Shown piece after piece: positions 1 through 8,358 of a stretch of 33,714 nucleotides of DNA (position 1 is its first letter; every line of letters begins with the position of its first letter). The translations under genes and the position numbers were made by a program. The stretch comes from Ruminococcaceae bacterium YRB3002 (GTDB lineage: Bacteria > Bacillota > Clostridia > Saccharofermentanales > Saccharofermentanaceae), in contig FMTG01000029.1 of the NCBI GenBank assembly GCA_900099715.1, positions 1 to 33,714 of the forward strand. The letters are read 5' to 3'. Below the pieces are notes generated by a model. It did not search any database, had not been told where the DNA came from, and worked only from the letters and a program-made list of their open reading frames with translations.

Positions 1-234
1 GAAGTGCTTCTTTATGTGATCTGCCATAGGTCGCACTGTGGCTTCTTTTGCTTTCGCTTCGGCCTGTATGATGTCCGCCCTTCTGTACAGAGGCAAGACA
101 AGAAGATTGATGGCAAGGCTCATTATTACAAGATTAACAGCAGGATTGGGCACGATATCGTGACTAATCGAGAAGATCAGTTCGAAGATTAGCTCCAATG
201 GCTTGATCAGGATCGTGTAAAGTATTGTGCCCAT
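1..234 (-). CDS. YidC-like/phosphotransferase fusion paralogue, copy D (5' end only)
   Basis: The first 78 residues of a fourth copy of the tandem family are visible; the rest lies beyond the window edge. The protein begins MGTILYTILIKPLELIFELI and continues through the first YidC-like helix and the conserved LLVLPLYRRAD segment. Its ATG (234-232) shares one base with the TGA of copy A, and copy A's last codons supply a GGGAG ribosome binding site. Its first ~55 codons are nearly identical in DNA to those of copy B (about 7 differences in 160 bases by eye), which points to recent duplication or gene conversion. After residue ~57 it diverges, with a more Ala/Lys-rich loop. The YidC groove arginine is asparagine, as in the other copies. 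That it carries a C-terminal phosphotransferase domain is inferred from its paralogues. Confidence 0.85.
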   Translation of the reverse strand, partial: MGTILYTILIKPLELIFELIFSISHDIVPNPAVNLVIMSLAINLLVLPLYRRADIIQAEAKAKEATVRPMADHIKKHF

Positions 235-2996
235 CAGTATTCTCCCATGTATTCCCAGTTGTTCTTGTCAAAGATGTTATCATGGACGGAGTACCAGTTG
301 CCCGGCTCATATCTATTGCCATTGTTGTGATTAATGAAGAAATTGTATGATTCCAGGATCTTCTGAGGTCCGGCAGTCTTGGCGTCATTATTAACGGGAT
401 TTCCTGTAAAGGGATTCACCGGATCGGATATTATTCCCTCCACTGCAATTGCAGGTACATCAGCATTGGTCATGAATTCATCTGATGTTTTGAAGCCGTG
501 ACTGTCAAAATCCTTCACCATCAGGACCGGATTCGCGAATTCGGCATCGAAATCATTATACGGCAGCAACAGTTCACTGAAGTGTCCGCCGGAATAACCG
601 TGATCCGCCACGATTATTATCCTTGTATTGTCCCATACACCTTCCCTCTGAAGCATGTCAAACCATTCAGACAGACCCAGATATGCCACCATATTCGTGT
701 GATAGAGACCCATCTGGTAGTAGTTATTGACCTCGATCTTCCTGCCTCCATTAACAAATCTCTGTGTATTGTTCGTGTCATAATCCGTATTATCCACGTT
801 TTCTTCGACAGTATAACCGGGCTCCTGTAATACGATAAAAGCGTGAGGAACTTTATTGTTGAGCATGATCAGATTGTTGCTGCTGTCATCGGTTATATGA
901 GTACATGAGGGAATGGCCATAAGTGCCGTATATGCATCCATAAATGTGGAATCCACACCGCTTCCGACAGACATAGAATCCATGATCTGCGGGAATGTAT
1001 ATTTACCGGTCTGTACAGCTCTCTCAAGATTAAGGGAATTATACTTTCCGTTATCGTAGATAATTCCCTTATATGCCGACAGGGATATCTTAAAGATGCT
1101 ATGGAGGAAGAAGTTCCTCTCAAGCTGCATCTTTGACTGACTGAATGAGTCATCCGCATACTCATTGTACAGACCATTCATCCTGTACGCATGGATATGA
1201 TCGTATCCATCAAATATCGACAGATCGCTGACATAACGGTAATCCGCATACGGCGGATCTATTGTAGCAACCTCATAACCTGCATCACGGAACAACAGGG
1301 GCATCAGAAGGAGGGCTTCGTTATGCTTGTCCTTCAGTGAGATATCATCCCTCTCATTCATCGCTTCAGTTATATACTCGTAACCGCCATAAAGTGCCGG
1401 CGATCCAAAATTAGTATATATTCCATGTGAGATGGTGTTGGGGAAATATGTAAAACCGTCAAAACTGTCCTTTAGTTCCGGCTTCTCATTGAATATATAT
1501 GGGACCAGACCGCCTATCGCACGGTCGAGCATTATCACGACAACATTCTTGCTGTTTCTGCTTAGAGTTATCTCAGGCTTGTCACCCTTGCTCATGAGCA
1601 TGACATATTCTCTGTAGTCATCGTTGATTTTCGAGATGTTCGTAACACCAATGGCTGACAGGCTGATGATGCCGGCCAGCAGGATGACCCAGAAAAACTT
1701 CCTGATATATTTGGAAAGCAATATAACAATAGCAGCGATGACTAATAAAGACACAGCTGTAAGAATATTGAGAACAGCATCAGGTCTGAGCCAGACGACA
1801 AAACGCAGATCAGAGAACAGCATTCCGTTACTGTCTATTCCAAAACACATATAGTTAAGTGTTGCATCTATGCATACGATCAGACCCGCGTATGAATAAA
1901 CAGTCCGCATCATCCTGTTGCCCAGCAGATAATACACCCCGATCCATACGATAAACAGACCTGAAGCCATCATCAGAGCATAATAAACATAGTGAGCCGG
2001 ATTGGCCGCATTCAGAGTCTGCAGAAAATCCTCCGTGCATGAGACAACAATATTAGACGGTATTACAACGCCTGTAAGCACCGTCATGTATACTGCACTC
2101 AGCCAGAATATGATATTCTCATTTTCCCCGAACCGTTCAGAGATAAGGGTGATCTTGGGCGCCAGCTTATCATGTACGATATGAAGCAGGAACGGAACGG
2201 CCAGGATAATACTGACAGTAATCAGGATAATGATCTGATCCCCGCTCAAAGAGCCGCACCTGACTGCCGTGAAGACCGCAATTCCGATACCGGCTGCCAG
2301 ACATGCGATCCCGACCGCCAGCGCGGGATCCTTCATCTTATTGAACAGATTCTTCACCAGCGCGAAAACATTATTAAGCGTCCAGTAAAATACAAGTCCT
2401 GACGGGGAATCATAAAGCAGCACAAGGAATAACGCAGCCGTCAGATAAAGCACTATCTTGTCCTTAAACAGCTGCCCCTTCGTGTATATCTCAGATGATA
2501 TGATATTGATCACCGTCATCAGGACTGGAAGAAGATTAATACTGATCCCGCCTATGGTTATAAGTACATCCGGCTTCGCGAGATCGGCTACAGGTCCCAT
2601 ACTCTGTCCGTTCAGCAGCGGCAGTTTGGACAGGAAACTGTATGCTGCAATAAAGAACGGTATCTGCAGCAGCAGCGACAGCATGCTCTTGAGCGAGGAC
2701 AGAGGACTGTAATTATTGATCTTGTAATATGTCTGGAGCATAAGGACTTTCTCATCGCCCTTGAAGCACTTCTTTATATGATCGATAACAGGTCTCAGCT
2801 CATTCTCCCTGTTCCTGGTCTCCATCTGGATACTGTCTGCTCTCTGATATAACGGAAGCACCAGAAGATTAACAGCAAGACTCAGGATCACAATGTTGAC
2901 GGCCGGGTTTGGCACGATATCATTACTAACCGAGAAGATCAGTTCAAAGATAAGCTCCAATGGCTTGATCAGGATCGTGTAAAGTATTGTGCCCAT
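234..2996 (-). CDS. YidC/Oxa1-like domain fused to LtaS/sulfatase-type phosphotransferase, copy A
   Basis: This 920-residue membrane protein has three parts. Residues ~1-220 resemble the five-helix YidC/Oxa1 core: LLLQIPFFIAAY near 110 and the signature DSPSGLVFYWTLNN near 196-209. Residues ~225-460 hold several more hydrophobic helices. Residues ~485-915 look like an alkaline-phosphatase/sulfatase/LtaS-type domain: metal-ligand candidate D491 in IMLDRA, nucleophile candidate T528 in TNFGSPALYGG, a VPH motif where LtaS has a catalytic histidine, and D798-H799-G in IIIVADHG. LtaS enzymes transfer glycerophosphate outside the membrane; that this protein does the same is inference. The expected groove arginine of TM1 is N43. 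The start shares one base with copy B's stop (TGATG), so translation is probably coupled. The ending GEY is encoded by GGA GAA TAC and so supplies the next gene's ribosome binding site. Free-standing YidC is usually 250-300 residues, so this is not a housekeeping insertase. Confidence 0.85.
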   Translation of the reverse strand: MGTILYTILIKPLELIFELIFSVSNDIVPNPAVNIVILSLAVNLLVLPLYQRADSIQMETRNRENELRPVIDHIKKCFKGDEKVLMLQTYYKINNYSPLSSLKSMLSLLLQIPFFIAAYSFLSKLPLLNGQSMGPVADLAKPDVLITIGGISINLLPVLMTVINIISSEIYTKGQLFKDKIVLYLTAALFLVLLYDSPSGLVFYWTLNNVFALVKNLFNKMKDPALAVGIACLAAGIGIAVFTAVRCGSLSGDQIIILITVSIILAVPFLLHIVHDKLAPKITLISERFGENENIIFWLSAVYMTVLTGVVIPSNIVVSCTEDFLQTLNAANPAHYVYYALMMASGLFIVWIGVYYLLGNRMMRTVYSYAGLIVCIDATLNYMCFGIDSNGMLFSDLRFVVWLRPDAVLNILTAVSLLVIAAIVILLSKYIRKFFWVILLAGIISLSAIGVTNISKINDDYREYVMLMSKGDKPEITLSRNSKNVVVIMLDRAIGGLVPYIFNEKPELKDSFDGFTYFPNTISHGIYTNFGSPALYGGYEYITEAMNERDDISLKDKHNEALLLMPLLFRDAGYEVATIDPPYADYRYVSDLSIFDGYDHIHAYRMNGLYNEYADDSFSQSKMQLERNFFLHSIFKISLSAYKGIIYDNGKYNSLNLERAVQTGKYTFPQIMDSMSVGSGVDSTFMDAYTALMAIPSCTHITDDSSNNLIMLNNKVPHAFIVLQEPGYTVEENVDNTDYDTNNTQRFVNGGRKIEVNNYYQMGLYHTNMVAYLGLSEWFDMLQREGVWDNTRIIIVADHGYSGGHFSELLLPYNDFDAEFANPVLMVKDFDSHGFKTSDEFMTNADVPAIAVEGIISDPVNPFTGNPVNNDAKTAGPQKILESYNFFINHNNGNRYEPGNWYSVHDNIFDKNNWEYMGEY

Positions 2997-5743
2997 CAGT
3001 ATTCTCCCAGATATTCCCAGTTTGATTTATCAAAGATATTTCCGTGAACCGTATACCAATTGCCTGGAGCAAACCTTGTACCATTATTAACAGATATCCA
3101 CCTATTATCCGAATAGAGTAATCTTTGTGGATGTTCAATCTTATCATTGCTATTGATCAGATTGCCCGTAAAAGGATTAATTGGATCATCTATTATGCCT
3201 TCCATAGCAATAACAGGAACATCAGCATTAGTCATAAATTCTTCCGATACACTAAACCCTTTACTGTTAAAATCCTTGACCATAAGTACCGGGTTAAATG
3301 CCTCCGCATCGATTCCCATATCATCGATATATAATTCTTCGAAATGACCACACTCATAGCCGTGATCAGACACAAGGATTATTCTGGTATTATCCCATAC
3401 CCCATTAGATCGTAAATAATCGAACCATTCTGCCAGACAAAGATATGATGCCATATTCGTATGATATACACCTAACCTTATGTAACCATTAAGATTTAAT
3501 CTTCTTCCGTTTATCTCCATACTGTCATTGTTATTGTCATATAAAGTGTTATCGACTTTTTGGGATATTATGTAATCCGGCTTTTGCAGGATCATTGTAC
3601 AATGAGGTACAGTATTATCTATCATGACAAAACAATCCTCATCCGAATCCATAACCATTGTACAAGCACTCATAGCTTCGAGAGATGTAAAGGCATCCAT
3701 AAAAGACACATCCACACCCTGAGCAATTGATAAAGAACCTATGACCTTTTGTGGAAAAGTGTACTCTGAGGATTCTGCAACGGTTGTGCCCAAATTGTGA
3801 TAATTACCATCATCGTATATCAATCCCTTAAACAATGGTGGCGATATTTTAAACAAGCTATAACAAATAAAATTTCTCTCTCTCAAAGCCTTCATTTGTT
3901 CAAAAGCAATCTCACCATGATCATTAAACAAACCGTTCGAATGGTAAGCATTAATCCCTCTGCTTTCAAAAATAGAAAGATCACCTATTTCACTATAATT
4001 TGCATATGGAGGATCAATAGTAGTTGCATTGTATCCTTCATTCAAGAAAATAGTTGGGAGTAATAACAACGCCTCATTATGTTTGTCTTTAAGCAACAGA
4101 TCATCTCTTTCATTCATTTTTTCAACTGTATATTCATATCCGCCATATAAAGCTGGCGAACCAAAATTAGTAGCAATTCCATGCGATATAGTGTTGGGAT
4201 AATATGTGAATCCATCATACTTTTTATACAATTCACTTTTCTCATTAAATATGTATGGTACAAGGGCGCCTACTGCACGGTCCATCATAAGGATTACAAC
4301 ATTTTTCCCTGTCCTGCTCAACTGAATCTGAGGTAATTCTATATGATTTGTATCGCTTACATACCTTTTATAGCATTCCTCTGTATTATGAGCATTCATC
4401 GCACTCATAGCACATATGCTCACTAACCCGACAGTTACAAGAAACGTTGGTAATTTGGGGAAATACCTTATGAGCAAAAACGAAATCACAACAATGACCA
4501 CTGCAGCTACTGAAGAAATTAGCTTGAGTTCCGAATCAGGCCTCAACCAATAATCAAATACAAATCCAGTTGTCATCATGCCTTTTTTATCAATTCCAAA
4601 GCACATGTAATCAACAGTGGCTATGATTGCAATACTAAACACTATGAAGGAAAATGCAGTCCTTACTGCAGAAGAACTAAGTACAAAGTATATCCCTAAC
4701 CAAATTACAAAAATCCCAAAGGACATCAATACAGAGTGAAACAAATAATGCAACGGATTAAGCGGATGCGCTATGCTTATAAAATCCTCCGGACATGATG
4801 CTATCACTCCTGAAGGAATAAGTAAGCCCACCAATACCATCAAGTACGAGGAACTCACCCAGAACAATCCTATACAGCTGTTTTTATTCTTTGCTTTTTT
4901 ATCAACCCAACGTATATTGCCTGTGAAATGACAAATCAACGGAACAACCATAACACCGCATATAGTCAACAAAAATGCCATCAGTTCCGACTCAATCTTA
5001 CTCCAGAATGATATGCACAATATTATTAAAACGCATCCTGATAAAGCACATACTGCTTTAAAGACCAGAATTGGAATACTAAGTTTAACAAGTGCATTCT
5101 TCACCAGCGCGAAAACATTATTGAATGTCCAGTAGAATACGAGTCCGGAAGGAGAATCATATAGCAAGACCAGGAATATCGCAGCTGACAGATAAAGCAC
5201 TATCTTGTCCTTAAACGGCTGTCCCTTTGTATATATCTCAGATGATATGATATTGATCACCGTCATCAGGATAGGAAGCAGATTTATGCTTATTGAGCCT
5301 ACCGCAATCAACCCGTCAGGTTTTGCCAGATCTGATATTGGCCCCATGCTCTGTCCGTCAAGAAGAGCAAGATGTGACAGGAAGTTATATGCTGCTATGA
5401 AGAAGGGAATCTGAAGCACAAGCGATATGATACTCTTCATCGAAGACAGAGGGCTGTAACTCTGCTGTCTGTAATATGTCTGGAGCATCATGACCTTCTC
5501 GTCACCCTTGAAGGTCTTTTTGATATGATCCATTACAGGTCTCAATCTGTTTTCCGTGTCTCTTGATTCCTGCTGAATGACGTCTGCTCTTCTGTACAGA
5601 GGCAGGACAAGAAGATTGATGGCAAGGCTCATTATTACAAGATTTACAGCTGGATTAGGCACGATATCGTGACTGATCGAGAAGATCAGTTCGAAAATTA
5701 GCTCTAATGGCTTGATCAGGATCGTGTAAAGTATTGTGCCCAT
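2996..5743 (-). CDS. YidC/Oxa1-like domain fused to LtaS/sulfatase-type phosphotransferase, copy B (mosaic)
   Basis: This 915-residue paralogue has the same three-part plan: YidC-like core at ~1-216 (DSPSGLVFYWTFNN near 196-209), extra helices at ~220-445, and a phosphotransferase-like domain at ~478-910 with D488 in LMMDRA, T525 in TNFGSPALYGG, a VPH histidine and D793-H794-G. TM1 has N43 where YidC has arginine. The gene is a mosaic. Bases ~5100-5743, encoding the YidC-like part, closely match copies A and D. Bases ~2996-5100 are much more AT-rich (18 G+C in 60 at 3961-4020, against 28 in 60 at 1201-1260 in copy A) and diverge in DNA while keeping the protein motifs. The change falls at the end of the YidC-like domain. 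Start and stop each share one base with the neighbouring copy. Function is inferred as extracytoplasmic transfer of a phospho-substituent. Confidence 0.85.
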   Translation of the reverse strand: MGTILYTILIKPLELIFELIFSISHDIVPNPAVNLVIMSLAINLLVLPLYRRADVIQQESRDTENRLRPVMDHIKKTFKGDEKVMMLQTYYRQQSYSPLSSMKSIISLVLQIPFFIAAYNFLSHLALLDGQSMGPISDLAKPDGLIAVGSISINLLPILMTVINIISSEIYTKGQPFKDKIVLYLSAAIFLVLLYDSPSGLVFYWTFNNVFALVKNALVKLSIPILVFKAVCALSGCVLIILCISFWSKIESELMAFLLTICGVMVVPLICHFTGNIRWVDKKAKNKNSCIGLFWVSSSYLMVLVGLLIPSGVIASCPEDFISIAHPLNPLHYLFHSVLMSFGIFVIWLGIYFVLSSSAVRTAFSFIVFSIAIIATVDYMCFGIDKKGMMTTGFVFDYWLRPDSELKLISSVAAVVIVVISFLLIRYFPKLPTFLVTVGLVSICAMSAMNAHNTEECYKRYVSDTNHIELPQIQLSRTGKNVVILMMDRAVGALVPYIFNEKSELYKKYDGFTYYPNTISHGIATNFGSPALYGGYEYTVEKMNERDDLLLKDKHNEALLLLPTIFLNEGYNATTIDPPYANYSEIGDLSIFESRGINAYHSNGLFNDHGEIAFEQMKALRERNFICYSLFKISPPLFKGLIYDDGNYHNLGTTVAESSEYTFPQKVIGSLSIAQGVDVSFMDAFTSLEAMSACTMVMDSDEDCFVMIDNTVPHCTMILQKPDYIISQKVDNTLYDNNNDSMEINGRRLNLNGYIRLGVYHTNMASYLCLAEWFDYLRSNGVWDNTRIILVSDHGYECGHFEELYIDDMGIDAEAFNPVLMVKDFNSKGFSVSEEFMTNADVPVIAMEGIIDDPINPFTGNLINSNDKIEHPQRLLYSDNRWISVNNGTRFAPGNWYTVHGNIFDKSNWEYLGEY

Positions 5744-8358
5744 CAGTATTCTCCTAAGTATTCCCAGTTGTTTCTGTCAAAGATATTGTCGTGAACCGAA
5801 TACCATGAACCGGGTTCGAATCTGTATCCGTTATTCTGCTGAACTCTCCAGTTGTTAGACAGCAATATCTTCTGAGGTCCGGCGTTCTTGGGATCACTCA
5901 TTATCGGATTGCCGGTAAAAGGATTGACCGGATCTTCTATCAGTCCCTCCGTTGCAATAGTGGGCACATCTGCATTAGTCATGAACTCGTCAGATGTGTT
6001 GTAACCATGACTGTCAAAATCCTTCACCATCAGAAGCGGGTTGACTTCCTCGGCATCGATTCCGAGATCTTCAAATACCAGACGTCCGTTCTGAACAACC
6101 AGTCTTCCGTGATCTGAAACGATTATGATCCTCGTATTGTCCCACGCCCCGTTTGCCTTGAGATAGTCAAACCACTCGCCCAGTTTCTCCATCGCTTTGA
6201 CAGTAACCTGATAATGCGAGATATGTTCGTAGATATCCATGTGAAGAGTGTTGCCGTCAACTGTATATCTTTCCCAATACTCATTGAAGAATTCAGAGTT
6301 ATCCACATCATCGGATATCGTCATATCCGGAAGCTGGAACTCCATCGGACTGTGCATGGCTTTGTTGTCCATAAGGAGGATGCTGCCTTTATCATCATCG
6401 TTAAACCCTGTCAGATCATCCATCTGATCCAGCACATCGTAACTCGTAATAAAATCGGGATTCACACCGCTCGTCTGAGTGCTGCTGATGATCGACTGCG
6501 GGAAGTGGAAAACACCATGTTCCGTAGATATGCTTGTATGATCCAGCGCATGATAATTTCCGCCCTCATAGATCTGATCCTGAAGCGCTGTCGGAGCTAT
6601 CCTCAGCAGACTGTACAGGAAGAAATTCCTGCATCGTGTAATATCGCGCTGTTCCGAGATCTCCTTCATGCTCGGGCTGAGAAAATCTTCCGCGATATAT
6701 GCATTTACATTCTCATACTGATCGAAAATATCAGTCTGCGGTATCGAACTGTAATTAACGTATGGCATATCTATCGCGGTTACATCATATCCCGCACGGC
6801 TGAACAGGACCGGCATTACCAGAAGTGACTCATTATGCTTATCCTTGAGCAGCATATCATCACGGCTGTTCATCGCCTCAGGAGTATATTCGTACCCGCC
6901 AAAGAGCGCCGGAGCACCAAAGTTCGTATGTGAACCGTAAGACATCGTATTCGGGTAATATGTAAAACCGTCGAACTTATCCACCAGTTCCGGATATTCG
7001 TTAAAAACATACGGGATATAATCACCGATCGCCCTGTCCATCATCAGCACCACAACATTCTTCCCTGCTGTACTGAATTCTATCTCGGGCGTGTCTTTTT
7101 TGATGTCGAGTGCAAGAACCTGCCTGTACCCGTCACTTACCTTTATCGTATTGGAGACTCCCATTCCAAATACGGCGATAAGTCCGGCAAGCACCAGATA
7201 CATCATCACCCGCGGGAGGATCTTACGCAGGAAAGCAAAAAGGACGCAGGCCAGGATAACAGTTCCCGTCGTAAGAAGTATCAGTTCCGTCTCGTATGAG
7301 ATCGAGTATTCAAAGACCAGTTCGGGGGTGACGATACCCATATCGGCTCCGTATGCGAAGTAGTTTACGGATGCACCTATTGCCACGATAAACACGGCGT
7401 AAGAGAAAACGATCTTGCCGTGATCCGAGCTGAGGAGATAGTACACACCAATCCACAGCACAAAGGTTCCGGCCGCGATACACAGTGTGTACCAGGTATA
7501 GCTGTTGGGATCGTTCATCAGTGTCAGATGAATGAACTCTTCAGGAGAGGATGATATTACCGAGGACGGTATCAGAAATCCTGTCAGCAGTGCCAGATAG
7601 GAAGCAGACGCGATATAGATGATCCCGTCCACCCTATTCAGATCACGAAGCCTGATCTTTTGGCTGCCGCTGTCCTTCTTTGGCGGAATGATCTTGTAGA
7701 AGATATTCTTAACAAGTGAGAATGCGTTATTTAGTGTCCAGTAGAATACAAGACCGGACGGAGAATTATAGAGCAGCACAAGAAATACGAGCGCAGTGAG
7801 ATAAAGCGTAATCTTATCCTTGAAAGGCTGCCCCTTCGTATATATCTCCGAAGATATGATATTGACGGCCGTCATGATTACGGGAAGCAGATTAATCGAT
7901 ACAGCACCAATGGTGATAAGACCGTCCGGCTTTGACAGATCCGCGACAGGTCCCATACTCTGGCCGCTGAGCAGTTGGAGATCCGACAGGAACCTGTATG
8001 CTGCAATAAAGAACGGGATCTGCAGGAAGATAGACAGCACGCTCTTGAGCGACGACAGCGGGCTGTAGTTATTTATCCTGTAGTATGTCTGGAGCATGAG
8101 TACTTTCTCATCGCCCCTGAAGCATTTTTTTATGTGATCGATGACCGGCCTCAGCTCGTTCTCCCTGTTGCGTGTCTCCATCTGGATCCTGTCTGCACGT
8201 CTGTAGAGCGGAAGCACAAGCAGGTTTACGGCAATGCTCATGATAACGAGATTGACAGCAGGAGCGGGAATGATCTTGTAGCTGAACGCGAAGATCAGCT
8301 CGAACAGCAGTTCGAGCGGACTTATGATGATCGTGTACAGTATATCGGGAATGCTCAT
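5743..8358 (-). CDS. YidC/Oxa1-like domain fused to LtaS/sulfatase-type phosphotransferase, copy C
   Basis: This 871-residue paralogue is first in the array. Its YidC-like core (~1-220) has LQIPFFIAAY at ~112-121 and NSPSGLVFYWTLNN at ~198-211. A shorter linker and helices (~240-400) follow, then the phosphotransferase-like domain (~433-865). Candidate active-site residues are D441 in LMMDRA, T478 in HTNFGAPALFGG, a histidine in AMHSP, and D749-H750-G751 in IIIVSDHG. After DHG it reads RLVVQNG where copies A and B have a YxxGHF stretch, so substrate preference may differ. TM1 has N45 in place of the YidC arginine. It starts MSIPDILYTII rather than MGTILYTILI and is the most divergent copy at the N-terminus. 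Its ATG shares one base with the TAA of the glycerophosphotransferase gene, which links the array to that enzyme. Confidence 0.85.
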   Translation of the reverse strand: MSIPDILYTIIISPLELLFELIFAFSYKIIPAPAVNLVIMSIAVNLLVLPLYRRADRIQMETRNRENELRPVIDHIKKCFRGDEKVLMLQTYYRINNYSPLSSLKSVLSIFLQIPFFIAAYRFLSDLQLLSGQSMGPVADLSKPDGLITIGAVSINLLPVIMTAVNIISSEIYTKGQPFKDKITLYLTALVFLVLLYNSPSGLVFYWTLNNAFSLVKNIFYKIIPPKKDSGSQKIRLRDLNRVDGIIYIASASYLALLTGFLIPSSVISSSPEEFIHLTLMNDPNSYTWYTLCIAAGTFVLWIGVYYLLSSDHGKIVFSYAVFIVAIGASVNYFAYGADMGIVTPELVFEYSISYETELILLTTGTVILACVLFAFLRKILPRVMMYLVLAGLIAVFGMGVSNTIKVSDGYRQVLALDIKKDTPEIEFSTAGKNVVVLMMDRAIGDYIPYVFNEYPELVDKFDGFTYYPNTMSYGSHTNFGAPALFGGYEYTPEAMNSRDDMLLKDKHNESLLVMPVLFSRAGYDVTAIDMPYVNYSSIPQTDIFDQYENVNAYIAEDFLSPSMKEISEQRDITRCRNFFLYSLLRIAPTALQDQIYEGGNYHALDHTSISTEHGVFHFPQSIISSTQTSGVNPDFITSYDVLDQMDDLTGFNDDDKGSILLMDNKAMHSPMEFQLPDMTISDDVDNSEFFNEYWERYTVDGNTLHMDIYEHISHYQVTVKAMEKLGEWFDYLKANGAWDNTRIIIVSDHGRLVVQNGRLVFEDLGIDAEEVNPLLMVKDFDSHGYNTSDEFMTNADVPTIATEGLIEDPVNPFTGNPIMSDPKNAGPQKILLSNNWRVQQNNGYRFEPGSWYSVHDNIFDRNNWEYLGEY

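Noticed and set aside
6214-6828. A 204-residue plus-strand open frame
   Set aside because: It is antisense to copy C and has no recognisable motifs or start signals.
1-8358. The YidC-like genes as the housekeeping membrane insertase
   Set aside because: They are three to four times too long, lack the groove arginine, occur in tandem and are not next to rpmH, rnpA or jag.
1-8358. Repeated blocks as a CRISPR or satellite array
   Set aside because: The repeats are homologous coding regions spaced by whole genes, not short repeats with spacers.
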